64,000 bases of DNA, taken from NCBI GenBank assembly GCA_902560075.1, contig CACEKE010000004.1:41001-105000 (forward strand), written 5' to 3'. Shown here in pieces: positions 8,536 through 16,288 of this stretch. Every line of letters starts with the position of its first letter. Within the stretch, counting starts at the first letter, position 1. The translations under genes and the position numbers were made by a program. Below the pieces are notes generated by a model. That model was not told the origin of the DNA. It worked only from the letters and a program-made list of their open reading frames with translations, and did not search any database. This stretch comes from an uncultured Pelagibacteraceae bacterium (GTDB lineage: Bacteria; Pseudomonadota; Alphaproteobacteria; Pelagibacterales; Pelagibacteraceae).

Positions 8536-9689
8536 GAAAAATAATTTTCTAAAATTTCTTTATGAATTTTTGTCAGAGTTTTTAAATCTCTCACTTTAAT
8601 ATTTTCATCTATTTGATGCATACTAGCACCTACCAAACCAAACTCTAAACAAGGAGAGATCTTTCTAATAAATCTTGCATCAGATGTGCCACCAGAGGTA
8701 GATAATTTCGTATTTACCTTTGTATTTTTTTTTATGATATTTTTTATCATATAAGTAGTTTTGTTTGGCTTAGTAATGAATGACTCACCAGATATCATAT
8801 ATTCTATTTTAAATTTGCATTTGTATTTTTTACAAATTTTTCTTAAATAAATATTTATTTTTTTTTTTAATTTATTAGAGCTATGTCTGTCGTTGAATCT
8901 TATATTAAATGTAGCATATGCATCTCCTGGAATTACATTATCTGCGCTGTTGTCCACACTAATTTTAGTTACTTCTAAATTTGAAGGTTGAAAATTTTTT
9001 GAGCCATTATCAAGTCTTAATTGTTTTAAGTTTTTTAAAATATCTACAATGCAAGTTGATGGATTTACCGCTTTATGACTATAAGCGACGTGTCCCATTT
9101 TACCAAAAATACTCAAATAACCTGTTATCGAACCCCTTCTACCAATTTTAATCATTTCACCCATACGGGATGGGTTTGTGGGCTCTCCAACTAAACAAAA
9201 GTTAATTTTTTCTTTTTTTTTCTTTAGATACTCAACAACTTTTTTAGTTCCGTTAATGGCTATACCTTCCTCATCCCCAGTAATTAAGAGACTTATAGAA
9301 CCTTTAAATTTTTTATTTTTGTAAACAAAATCACTAACAGCAGCAATAAAGGATGCAACTGATGATTTCATATCACTAGCACCTCTCCCTATTAACCTTC
9401 CATTTTTAATTGTTGGTTTGAAAGGATGGGAAGACCAATTTCTTAAATTACCAGGAGGAACGACATCTACATGTCCTGCATAACAAAAATTTGGACTTTT
9501 TGTTCCTAGTCTAGCGTAAATGTTTTTAACTGATGTATTATTAGCGTGTTTAAACTCAAGAATTTTAGTTTTAAATCCGATTGATTTTAGTTTTTTTTCT
9601 AAAAATTTCATTATTCCTGCATCTACAGGTGTTACTGTTGGAAATTTAATTAGCTCTTTTGCTAATTGTAAATCATTAAAGATTTTCAT
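8532..9689 (-). CDS. dapE: Succinyl-diaminopimelate desuccinylase
   Basis: DapE is an M20-family di-zinc hydrolase that releases succinate from N-succinyl-diaminopimelate in lysine and murein precursor synthesis. The 385-residue protein has metal-binding CYAGHVDVVPPG, GRGASDMK, the catalytic glutamates in TGDEEG, and SGGTSDARF near the C-terminus. It directly follows dapD with a 1-base gap, and its end overlaps the deacetylase gene by 4 bases. Length is normal. Confident because motif and context agree. Confidence 0.95.
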   Translation of the reverse strand: MKIFNDLQLAKELIKFPTVTPVDAGIMKFLEKKLKSIGFKTKILEFKHANNTSVKNIYARLGTKSPNFCYAGHVDVVPPGNLRNWSSHPFKPTIKNGRLIGRGASDMKSSVASFIAAVSDFVYKNKKFKGSISLLITGDEEGIAINGTKKVVEYLKKKKEKINFCLVGEPTNPSRMGEMIKIGRRGSITGYLSIFGKMGHVAYSHKAVNPSTCIVDILKNLKQLRLDNGSKNFQPSNLEVTKISVDNSADNVIPGDAYATFNIRFNDRHSSNKLKKKINIYLRKICKKYKCKFKIEYMISGESFITKPNKTTYMIKNIIKKNTKVNTKLSTSGGTSDARFIRKISPCLEFGLVGASMHQIDENIKVRDLKTLTKIHKEILENYFS

Positions 9690-9690
9690 C

Positions 9691-10515
9691 TTAATCCCTC
9701 AAAAGATCATTTAAACTAGTTTTTGATCTAGTTTTTTCATCAACCGTCTTAATGATTACTACGCAGTACAAATTCGGTCCGCCTGGTTCTTTAGAGGGTA
9801 ATGAACCTGGAACTACAACACTTCCAGCTGGTACTTCACCAGAGGTAATCTCTCCCGTTTTTCTAGAAACTATTTTAGTGCTCTTACCGATGTAACAACC
9901 CATTGAAACTACGCTACCTTTTCTTACAATGACACCCTCAACTATTTCTGAAAGAGCCCCTATAAAACAATTATCCTCAATAATAGTAGGCTTAGAACCA
10001 ATCGGTTCTAATATACCTCCTAAACCGCAACCTGCAGACAAATGACAGTTTGCTCCAAGTCTAGCAGCCGAACCAATTCTAGCTCCAGTGTCAACCATTG
10101 AATTTTCTCCACAGTATCCACCTACGTTAATAAATGAGTTTGGCATTATGACAGCACCCTTTCCAATAAAAGAACCGTTTCGCACCACACAATTTGGCAC
10201 CATTCTGAAACCAGCTTTAGCAAATTCTTTTTCAGTCCACCCAGCTGTTTTACCTGGTAAGTGACTAAAGTCATTCCATGCATTGTACGGTCCTCCAATA
10301 ATTTTTCTATCATTAACTCTAAAAGAAAGAAGTATTCCTTTTTGGATCCAATCATTTATTTTCCAGTCATTACCATTAGGCTCAGCTACAGTTATTTTAC
10401 CCTCATTTAATAAATGGATTGTCTCATTAATCGCGTCAATTATTGATTTATCAGATCTTTTGTTGATCTGATCTTTAATTTTCCAAGCTTCATTAATTAT
10501 TTCTTCAATAGACAT
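9691..10515 (-). CDS. dapD: Tetrahydrodipicolinate N-succinyltransferase
   Basis: DapD succinylates tetrahydrodipicolinate using succinyl-CoA, the committed step of the succinylase branch of lysine synthesis. The 274-residue protein has an N-terminal helical domain, then left-handed beta-helix hexapeptide repeats (from about residue 110: VVRNGSFIGKGAVIMPNS and following) and the GCGLGGILEP segment. It sits between a HAD phosphatase gene and dapE in one leftward operon, the standard alphaproteobacterial order. Confidence 0.96.
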   Translation of the reverse strand: MSIEEIINEAWKIKDQINKRSDKSIIDAINETIHLLNEGKITVAEPNGNDWKINDWIQKGILLSFRVNDRKIIGGPYNAWNDFSHLPGKTAGWTEKEFAKAGFRMVPNCVVRNGSFIGKGAVIMPNSFINVGGYCGENSMVDTGARIGSAARLGANCHLSAGCGLGGILEPIGSKPTIIEDNCFIGALSEIVEGVIVRKGSVVSMGCYIGKSTKIVSRKTGEITSGEVPAGSVVVPGSLPSKEPGGPNLYCVVIIKTVDEKTRSKTSLNDLLRD

Positions 10516-10517
10516 TT

Positions 10518-11189
10518 TTAATTACTTTTTAATAACCTTAATTCTTTTAAAAATAAAGATAGATTTTCAATTTTATAGTCAATGTAATCCTTATCAGACT
10601 CCATTTTCCCCCACTCCTCATTATTTATTAACCAAACAGTCGTACAACCCCTTTTTTTACCTATAGATAAATTTTTTGCAATATCCTCTACATATATTGT
10701 TTCTCTTGGATCTAAATCAAATTTTTCTGTCATCAGATCAAAAGCCCTAGGTTCTGGCTTTGGTTGATATTCTGCGTCTGTAATATCAAATATATTTTCA
10801 AACAAGTCTTCTATACCCAAATGGCTCAATACGTTTTTTGCATGATCTATGCTACCATTTGTAAAAATAAGTTTTCGCATATCTAAATTTTCCAATTCAT
10901 TTCTTAGAACTAAATCTTTCTTCATAAATGAAAGATCTATATCATGTACATATTTTAAAAACTCTTTAGGCGGAATATCGTGATGAATCATTAATCCATT
11001 CAGAGAAGTATTATATTTATAGAAATAATTTGTTTGGAGTTCTTTAGCTTTTTTCAGATCGACATTAAGTTTTTCAGATATATATTTAGTCATTAATTTA
11101 GAAACCTGACCAAACACAGACTCTAGATCTTGATATACTGTTCCATCTAGATCTAATAAAAGATTTTTCTTATTTATCAAATTATTCAT
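10518..11189 (-). CDS. HAD hydrolase, pyrimidine 5'-nucleotidase-like
   Basis: This 223-residue protein is a haloacid-dehalogenase phosphatase: motif I is LLDLDGTVYQD (nucleophile D13, D15), motif II FTNGS, and motif III/IV YVEDIAKNL. The cap inserted after motif I is helical. Alphaproteobacterial homologues between argB and dapD are usually called pyrimidine 5'-nucleotidases by similarity to yeast Sdt1, but the physiological substrate is not established. It overlaps argB by 4 bases and precedes dapD by 2 bases. Confidence 0.85.
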   Translation of the reverse strand: MNNLINKKNLLLDLDGTVYQDLESVFGQVSKLMTKYISEKLNVDLKKAKELQTNYFYKYNTSLNGLMIHHDIPPKEFLKYVHDIDLSFMKKDLVLRNELENLDMRKLIFTNGSIDHAKNVLSHLGIEDLFENIFDITDAEYQPKPEPRAFDLMTEKFDLDPRETIYVEDIAKNLSIGKKRGCTTVWLINNEEWGKMESDKDYIDYKIENLSLFLKELRLLKSN

Positions 11190-12049
11190 TTTCTTATCAA
11201 AGTCCCAGAACCCTTATCTGAAAATATTTCAAATAAAATAGAGTGTTTTTTTCTACCATCAATTATAGCAACAGCTGTAACTCCGTTGTTGACAGCATCT
11301 AAGCATGTATTAATTTTTGGAATCATGCCTTCGGTGATAGTTTTATCGTCTATCATCTCCATGATTTTAGAGGATGATATTTCTTCAATTAAAATTTTAT
11401 CTTTGTTAAGCACACCCTCTACATTCGTCATCAATAGTAACCTTCTCGATTTAAGAGATTTAGCTATCGCTCCAGCAGCAGTATCACCATTAATGTTATA
11501 AGTTTTATTATCAGATCCTAATCCTAGAGGGGATATTATAGGTATTAAATCGTTCTTTATTTTATCAATTATAATCTCATCATTAATTTTATGTGGTATC
11601 CCAACGAAACCTAATTCTTTAGATTCAGGTATAATTTTTAAAACATTATTTTCTTTTGTATTCATGGATATACTTTTACTTCCTATATTTTTTAATGAGG
11701 AAACAATATCTTCATTAAATTCAATAAGAACTTTTTCTACGATATTTATAATTTTTTCATCAGTAACCCTTAAGCCTCTGACAAATTTAGAATTTATATT
11801 TGATTTGTCTAATTCTCTTTTTATTCTTGGCCCACCTCCATGCACAACAACGACTGATAAACCTAGCTTTTGTAATATAGATAGGTCACTAATGAAGTTA
11901 TTAAATATTTGTCTATCGATGAAAACATTACCACCATACTTAATTGTGATTATTTCATCTTTATATTTTTCTATATACTTTGAAACTTCATCAATATTTG
12001 GACCGTTTTTAGGAAGAATTTTTATTAATTCCTCTTTACTAATGCTCAT
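11186..12049 (-). CDS. argB: Acetylglutamate kinase
   Basis: ArgB phosphorylates N-acetylglutamate, the second step of arginine synthesis. The 287-residue protein has the amino-acid-kinase motifs TIKYGGNVF, VVVHGGGPRIKREL and NINGDTAAGAIAKSL, plus the C-terminal EGMIPKINTCLDAV segment. Its length and N-terminal extension resemble arginine-inhibited hexameric enzymes, consistent with the cyclic pathway implied by argJ elsewhere in the window. It lies directly after yidC in the operon; the engB gene often found between them is not here. Confidence 0.96.
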   Translation of the reverse strand: MSISKEELIKILPKNGPNIDEVSKYIEKYKDEIITIKYGGNVFIDRQIFNNFISDLSILQKLGLSVVVVHGGGPRIKRELDKSNINSKFVRGLRVTDEKIINIVEKVLIEFNEDIVSSLKNIGSKSISMNTKENNVLKIIPESKELGFVGIPHKINDEIIIDKIKNDLIPIISPLGLGSDNKTYNINGDTAAGAIAKSLKSRRLLLMTNVEGVLNKDKILIEEISSSKIMEMIDDKTITEGMIPKINTCLDAVNNGVTAVAIIDGRKKHSILFEIFSDKGSGTLIRK

Positions 12050-12053
12050 TAAT

Positions 12054-13745
12054 TTAACTTTTAACTTTTATATTTCTATTTATTATATATTGCTGAATTA
12101 TAGTGAGTAAATTTGTGCAAACCCAGTAGAGAATTAACCCAGCAGCAAATGGTGCAAGAATAACTGTCAAAAACAAAGGCATTAACATAAATATTTTCTT
12201 TTGCATTTTCTGCATTTCATCTGATCCAGAAGGTTGTGGTGAGAGCTTCATCTGAAGCCACATAGAACTGCCCATTAGAACGGGAAGCAGGCCAATTTCT
12301 AAAAAAGTTGGAACGCTGTAAGGCAATAATCCAAATAGATTAAAAATAGTCAAAGGGTCCTTAGCGCTTAAATCTTGCCAAACCCAAACCCACGGAGAAT
12401 GTCTCATGGCAAGATCGAGCAATAACAATTTATATAATGAAAAAAAAATCGGAATCTGAATCAATATGGGAAAGCACGAGCTCGCAGGATTTACTCCGTT
12501 GACTTTATATAACTTCATCATTTCTCTTTGAAGCTGCTGTTTGTCATCTTTAAATCTTGTTTTTAAATTTTCAATTTCCGGGCCTAGGCTCTTCATTTTA
12601 CCCATCGATTTCATAGAATATTGGTTTAATGGAAAAAATACTACTCTTACAAGGATAGTTAATAATATGATTGCATAGCCATAGTTTCCTGTAAAGTTGA
12701 AGAAATAACTTAGTATTTTATGCATAGGCACAATTATGAAATAAAGGACTCCGTAATTAACTATAAGGTCTAATTTTTCAATTTTTAGGTCGTCTTTATA
12801 TTTATTAATTTGTTTTATTTCTTTAGCACCTATTAAGCTTTTTACGCTATGTTCAATTAAAGTATTAGGACGGGCCTCATACCCTTTTAAATCAATATAA
12901 CTGGCCCTATACTTATTTTTATAATCTAAATCGAATCTAAAATTTCTACCTTGTTCTGGTATTATAGATGTCATCCAATATTTGTCTCCTTGGATTAAAA
13001 CTCCTGTAGAACCCTCTGTAGAAAATTTATTTTCCTCTACATCGTCATAATCAACTTCTTCAATATTTTCACCAGTAATAAATGTATAACCTTCATGCAG
13101 AATATAAAAATCAGTTAAGTCACTAGGTAGGCTATTACGATTAATTCTAGCAAAGGGATAAACTTTAAATGTATCTTGCGATTTATTTATAAGTGTTTGT
13201 TTGATACTGAACAAATATTTTTCGTCAATTGAAATTAATCTTTCAAATCTTATACCTGAGTCGTTTTCATAATAGATTTTAACTGGGTTACTTGGAGTTA
13301 GTTTCTTTGTGCCATCAATTTTCCAAATTGTATTTGAGTTTGGTGTTTCAATATTTGCTCTAGTAGCCCATCCGGTATTAAAAGTATAACCGTCACTTGT
13401 TGATGCCGGATTAAGCAATTGTATTTTTTCATTACTTTTAAGTGTTTTATTGTAGGCTTTTAATTCTAAATCATCGATAGCTCCACCTAACAAAGAAATT
13501 GAACCTTTAATAAAACTATTTTCGAAGATAATTCGATTATCTTTTTTAAGCGCATCTTCTCTAGTAACAGCCTTAACCTCTATTTTTTCATCAATTATTG
13601 GAGCATCTGTATTTTGATTAATTTCATTTTTACCCTTTTCATTTATTTTATTTAATTCTTCTTGTGTTGGTGCAAAAAAGAGGCCGTATAAAACAATAAC
13701 GGCAGCAGATAAAGTTATAGCAGCTATAATATTCTTAAGATCCAC
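12054..13745 (-). CDS. yidC: Membrane protein insertase YidC
   Basis: YidC inserts and folds inner-membrane proteins. The protein has an N-terminal span, a large periplasmic beta domain, then the conserved C-terminal bundle (for example YGYAIILLTILVRVVFFPLNQYSMKSM and SCFPILIQIPIFFSLYKLL regions). I place the start at GTG 13743-13745 (563 aa) because a perfect AGGAGG lies at 13755-13760, 9 bases upstream. An ATG ten codons earlier (13775) would put the ribosome site inside the gene. The start lies within the end of yidD. Confidence 0.95.
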   Translation of the reverse strand: MDLKNIIAAITLSAAVIVLYGLFFAPTQEELNKINEKGKNEINQNTDAPIIDEKIEVKAVTREDALKKDNRIIFENSFIKGSISLLGGAIDDLELKAYNKTLKSNEKIQLLNPASTSDGYTFNTGWATRANIETPNSNTIWKIDGTKKLTPSNPVKIYYENDSGIRFERLISIDEKYLFSIKQTLINKSQDTFKVYPFARINRNSLPSDLTDFYILHEGYTFITGENIEEVDYDDVEENKFSTEGSTGVLIQGDKYWMTSIIPEQGRNFRFDLDYKNKYRASYIDLKGYEARPNTLIEHSVKSLIGAKEIKQINKYKDDLKIEKLDLIVNYGVLYFIIVPMHKILSYFFNFTGNYGYAIILLTILVRVVFFPLNQYSMKSMGKMKSLGPEIENLKTRFKDDKQQLQREMMKLYKVNGVNPASSCFPILIQIPIFFSLYKLLLLDLAMRHSPWVWVWQDLSAKDPLTIFNLFGLLPYSVPTFLEIGLLPVLMGSSMWLQMKLSPQPSGSDEMQKMQKKIFMLMPLFLTVILAPFAAGLILYWVCTNLLTIIQQYIINRNIKVKS

Positions 13746-13983
13746 TATTTTTTTCCTCCTCAATTGGACTGTCAAAGCCTCCAGTGTTAAACCATGGATT
13801 ACATTTTAAAATCCTGAGAAAAGTTTTATAAGTTGCTTTTATAAAATTATAATTGATATAACACTTTAAAGCATAGGTGCTACACGATGGCTCAAATTTA
13901 CAGGAGTTATAAAAAAAAGGACTTAAGAAAAATTTATAAATTTTTATTAATAATATGAATGGGTAATTTATTATAATATTCAT
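13735..13983 (-). CDS. yidD: Membrane protein insertion efficiency factor YidD
   Basis: This 82-residue protein is a typical YidD (formerly haemolysin-domain) protein: an amphipathic N-terminus, FFLSPFFYNSCKFEPSCSTYALKC with its conserved cysteines, and the LRILKCNPWFNTGGFD motif. YidD helps the Sec/YidC insertion route. Its start overlaps the rnpA stop by one base (TAATG), and its last codons overlap the beginning of yidC, whose Shine-Dalgarno site is inside yidD. This is the standard rpmH-rnpA-yidD-yidC order. Confidence 0.94.
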   Translation of the reverse strand: MNIIINYPFILLIKIYKFFLSPFFYNSCKFEPSCSTYALKCYINYNFIKATYKTFLRILKCNPWFNTGGFDSPIEEEKNSGS

Positions 13984-14321
13984 TATTTTATCTTATCAAT
14001 ATCTCTAATTATTTGTTCTTTGATTAATTTAAACTCACCATCAAATACATTTTTTTTTGCAATAAATATATAAGAATATTTTAAATTTATGTTAATTTTT
14101 TTGTATGCTTCTAAAGCAATAGATCTTAACCTACGCTTAATTTTATTTCTAAAAACGGCATTACCTAATTTTTTCTTGGCGATTATCGAATATATAAATT
14201 TATTTTTATCATTTATAGTTAATTTTTTGTAATAGATAGTTACAAACTTGTTTAGTATTTTCTTTCCACTAAGAACAGTTTTAAAATCCTCATTTTTAGA
14301 TAGACTCAATACTTTTGGCAT
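13983..14321 (-). CDS. rnpA: Ribonuclease P protein component
   Basis: RnpA is the protein subunit of RNase P, which matures tRNA 5' ends. The 112-residue protein starts [14 protein letters not shown] and has the signature basic segment KKKLGNAVFRNKIKRRLRS, which matches the family RNR motif region, with most residues Lys or Arg. It shares one base with rpmH upstream and one with yidD downstream (both TAATG). Assignment rests on motif and on the invariant gene neighbourhood. Confidence 0.93.
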   Translation of the reverse strand: MPKVLSLSKNEDFKTVLSGKKILNKFVTIYYKKLTINDKNKFIYSIIAKKKLGNAVFRNKIKRRLRSIALEAYKKININLKYSYIFIAKKNVFDGEFKLIKEQIIRDIDKIK

Positions 14322-14455
14322 TAAACACTAAGTTTTTTTCTACCTTTTTTCCTTCTATTACGTAAAACTTTTTGCCTTTTTTTTGTAGCCATTCTAGACC
14401 TGAACCCGTGCTTGCGAGCCCTTTTTTTCCGAGATGGTTGCCACGTTCTTTTCAT
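14321..14455 (-). CDS. rpmH: 50S ribosomal protein L34
   Basis: This is a 44-residue, extremely basic protein that starts [20 protein letters not shown], the hallmark of L34. It is the first gene of the ten-gene leftward operon. Its stop codon overlaps the rnpA start in TAATG. The promoter must lie within the 74 bases separating it from the divergent membrane-protein gene at 14530. Confidence 0.97.
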   Translation of the reverse strand: MKRTWQPSRKKRARKHGFRSRMATKKRQKVLRNRRKKGRKKLSV

Positions 14456-14529
14456 AAAGGTTATTCTTAAAATCGATCTTATAGAAAATAAAAGTATATA
14501 AGTACAGTTTTTTTTAATAAATTAATTAA

Positions 14530-15249
14530 ATGATTACTGAAAAAAAAGTCAAAATCACGCTTGCATTAGTATATTTGCTATTGATTACCGCTTTTTTGTG
14601 GTTTTTGTTTACAAATTTTTCCATTAATGACTTTACAAGTTATGAAATTATAAAATCGAATAGAGATACTCTAAACAACTTAAAAAATATTAATATTTTT
14701 TTTTCTATATCAGTATTTTTACTTATTTCAATAATATGGATTCTCTTACTCGGTTTCGGTTCCCCTTTGTTTTTAATTGGTGGTTTTATTTTTGGAAAAT
14801 GGGTTGGAACAATTGTTATTTTAATTGGAATAACAACTGGATCAACTTTACTGTACATTTTCGCCAAATTTTTAGTAAGAGATTATATATTTAATAAATT
14901 TTCTCAAAAATTTAGTTATTTGACTGAAAAATTTAAAAAAAATGAACTAATTTATTTTATTATTTTTAGGGCTGTTGGTGGAATACCATTTTTTATACAA
15001 AATTTGCTACCTATATTATTTAACATAAAAATTAAAAATTATTTAATAGGAACATTTTTAGGAATGGCAATTCAGGTTTTTATTGGTGTATCACTAGGTG
15101 CTGGAATAGATAAACTAATTGATGAAAATGAAAATATGCCCTCAATATTTGATGTGATTTTGATGCCTGATATATATTTACCTGTAATTGGAATTATAGG
15201 TATATTTGTTTGTGCATTTTATTTCAGGAAAAGTTTTTTTAAAAATTAA
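14530..15249 (+). CDS. TVP38/TMEM64 (DedA-like) family membrane protein
   Basis: This 239-residue integral membrane protein has about five or six spans. The family core is visible as LLGFGSPLFLIGGFIFGKWVGT (about 75-97), then IFAKFLVRDYIF and the FRAVGGIPFFIQNLL motif (about 141-156), which matches the VTT/DedA-type re-entrant region. Members of this superfamily are linked to lipid scrambling or membrane homeostasis, but the substrate here is unknown. It diverges from rpmH and converges on tRNA-Thr. Confidence 0.85.
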   Translation: MITEKKVKITLALVYLLLITAFLWFLFTNFSINDFTSYEIIKSNRDTLNNLKNINIFFSISVFLLISIIWILLLGFGSPLFLIGGFIFGKWVGTIVILIGITTGSTLLYIFAKFLVRDYIFNKFSQKFSYLTEKFKKNELIYFIIFRAVGGIPFFIQNLLPILFNIKIKNYLIGTFLGMAIQVFIGVSLGAGIDKLIDENENMPSIFDVILMPDIYLPVIGIIGIFVCAFYFRKSFFKN

Positions 15250-15253
15250 TTTT

Positions 15254-15327
15254 TGGTGCCCCGACCCAGAATTGAACTGGAGACTGATCCTTACCATGGA
15301 TCTGTTATACCATTTAACTATCAGGGC
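15254..15327 (-). tRNA. tRNA-Thr (anticodon GGT)
   Basis: On the minus strand a full cloverleaf can be folded: acceptor GCCCTGA pairs with TCGGGGC, the anticodon stem GATCC/GGATC closes the loop ATGGTAA (anticodon GGT), and the T arm is CCAG-TTCAATT-CTGG. The discriminator is A and CCA is encoded (rc of 15254-15256). The GGT anticodon reads ACC and ACU codons. Confidence 0.95.
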
Positions 15328-15381
15328 CAAAATTATGTTATTTATTAAAGACTAGTGTATAAATGTAAATTTGACAAATTA

Positions 15382-15411
15382 TTGACTTAATTTTTCTTTA
15401 ATGACATATAT
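15382..15411 (+). promoter_or_regulatory. Candidate sigma70-type promoter
   Basis: TTGACT at 15382-15387 is followed after 17-18 bases by an AT-rich CATATAT element, about 20 bases before the small basic gene at 15430. A second TTGACA lies at 15371-15376. This would drive the run from the small proteins through dcd and murA. It is a pattern call only, and many AT-rich sequences look similar. Confidence 0.4.
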
Positions 15412-15429
15412 ATTAAAATAAATGCTATT

Positions 15430-15630
15430 ATGGGTATTCACTATACATATGGTGCCAATCGAGGCGCAAAAAAAATGGAGAAGCAAGCTAAAAAAGAAAA
15501 AAAACTTGCAGAACGTAGAGCAAAAAAACAAGCAAAATCTGGCATAGCTGAAAAGCCAGAAAAAGAAAATACAATACCTTTAGATACTGTAATTACCTTA
15601 GATCATTTAACAAATCCAGATAAGAAGTAG
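15430..15630 (+). CDS. Small basic protein, unknown function
   Basis: This 66-residue protein has a striking N-terminus (MGIHYTYGANRGAKKMEKQA) followed by a Lys/Arg/Ala-rich helix (to about residue 38), then an acidic-to-neutral tail with DTVITLDHL. It has no membrane span and no recognised family. The basic helix suggests nucleic-acid or ribosome contact, which is inference only. It is followed by another small basic gene and then dcd, and preceded by a plausible promoter. Confidence 0.65.
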   Translation: MGIHYTYGANRGAKKMEKQAKKEKKLAERRAKKQAKSGIAEKPEKENTIPLDTVITLDHLTNPDKK

Positions 15631-15636
15631 AAAATA

Positions 15637-15753
15637 ATGTTTAAAAGAAAGAAAGCATCTAAGCTTGATTTGAAAAATGCGTTACGGAAAAATTTAAGAA
15701 AAAGAAAATTATTTAAAAAAAAACAGACTCAAAATAATGATTCTAAACGATAA
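15637..15753 (+). CDS. Very small basic protein (38 aa), candidate
   Basis: An ATG at 15637 opens a 38-codon frame ending at TAA 15751-15753. The product is mostly Lys, Arg, Leu and Asn (MFKRKKASKLDLKNALRK and onward) with a heptad-like leucine spacing, and would form a cationic helix. It lies 6 bases after the 66-aa gene and overlaps the dcd start by 17 bases, so it fills the gap exactly as a real operon gene would. No family is recognised. Because lysine-rich frames arise easily in AT-rich DNA, confidence is moderate. Confidence 0.45.
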   Translation: MFKRKKASKLDLKNALRKNLRKRKLFKKKQTQNNDSKR

Positions 15754-16288
15754 GCAAATAAAAAGATTAGCTGAAGAACAAGAAATGATTAGTCCATTTG
15801 TTGGAGAAAGTGTTTCTAGAGGTATTAGTCATGGGCTTAACTCATTTGGATATGATCTTCGTTGTGGGTCAGAATTCAAAATTTTTACAAATATAAATGG
15901 AGCTACTGCTGATCCAAAAAATTTTAGTGAAGACAATTTTATTACAGTAAAAAACGAAGATTCTATTTTAATACCTCCAAATTCTTTTGCACTTGCCTCT
16001 AGTCTTGAATATTTCAAAATGCCAAGAAATGTTACAGGTCTTGTAACAGCAAAATCTACATATGCTAGATGTGGCTTAGGCGTTCCACCAACAGTACTAG
16101 AAGCAGGGTGGGAAGGTGTATTAGTTTGCGAATTTTCAAATCATACAAGTAATTCTATAAGATTATATGCAAATGCAGGTGCAGCTCAAATTTTGTTTTT
16201 TCAAGGTGATCCACCAGACGTTTCTTACTCTGACAGAAAAGGAAAATATCAATTTCAGCAAGGCATAACTTTAGCAAAGTCAAAATAA
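15737..16288 (+). CDS. dcd: dCTP deaminase
   Basis: Dcd converts dCTP to dUTP, feeding dTMP synthesis. The 183-residue protein has the dUTPase-like fold motifs: SFGYDLRCG, then AKSTYARCGLGVPPTVLEAGWEG with the catalytic Glu, and the GAAQILFF segment. The length is normal for the monofunctional enzyme. It is followed with no gap by murA. Confident on motifs. Confidence 0.94.
   Translation: MILNDKQIKRLAEEQEMISPFVGESVSRGISHGLNSFGYDLRCGSEFKIFTNINGATADPKNFSEDNFITVKNEDSILIPPNSFALASSLEYFKMPRNVTGLVTAKSTYARCGLGVPPTVLEAGWEGVLVCEFSNHTSNSIRLYANAGAAQILFFQGDPPDVSYSDRKGKYQFQQGITLAKSK

Noticed and set aside
10146-10355. Minus-strand frame inside dapD.
   Set aside because: It is an alternative reading frame of a clearly real gene with hexapeptide repeats.
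13746-13775. A yidC start at ATG 13775.
   Set aside because: A perfect AGGAGG at 13755-13760 would lie inside the gene; GTG at 13743-13745 has ideal spacing to it.
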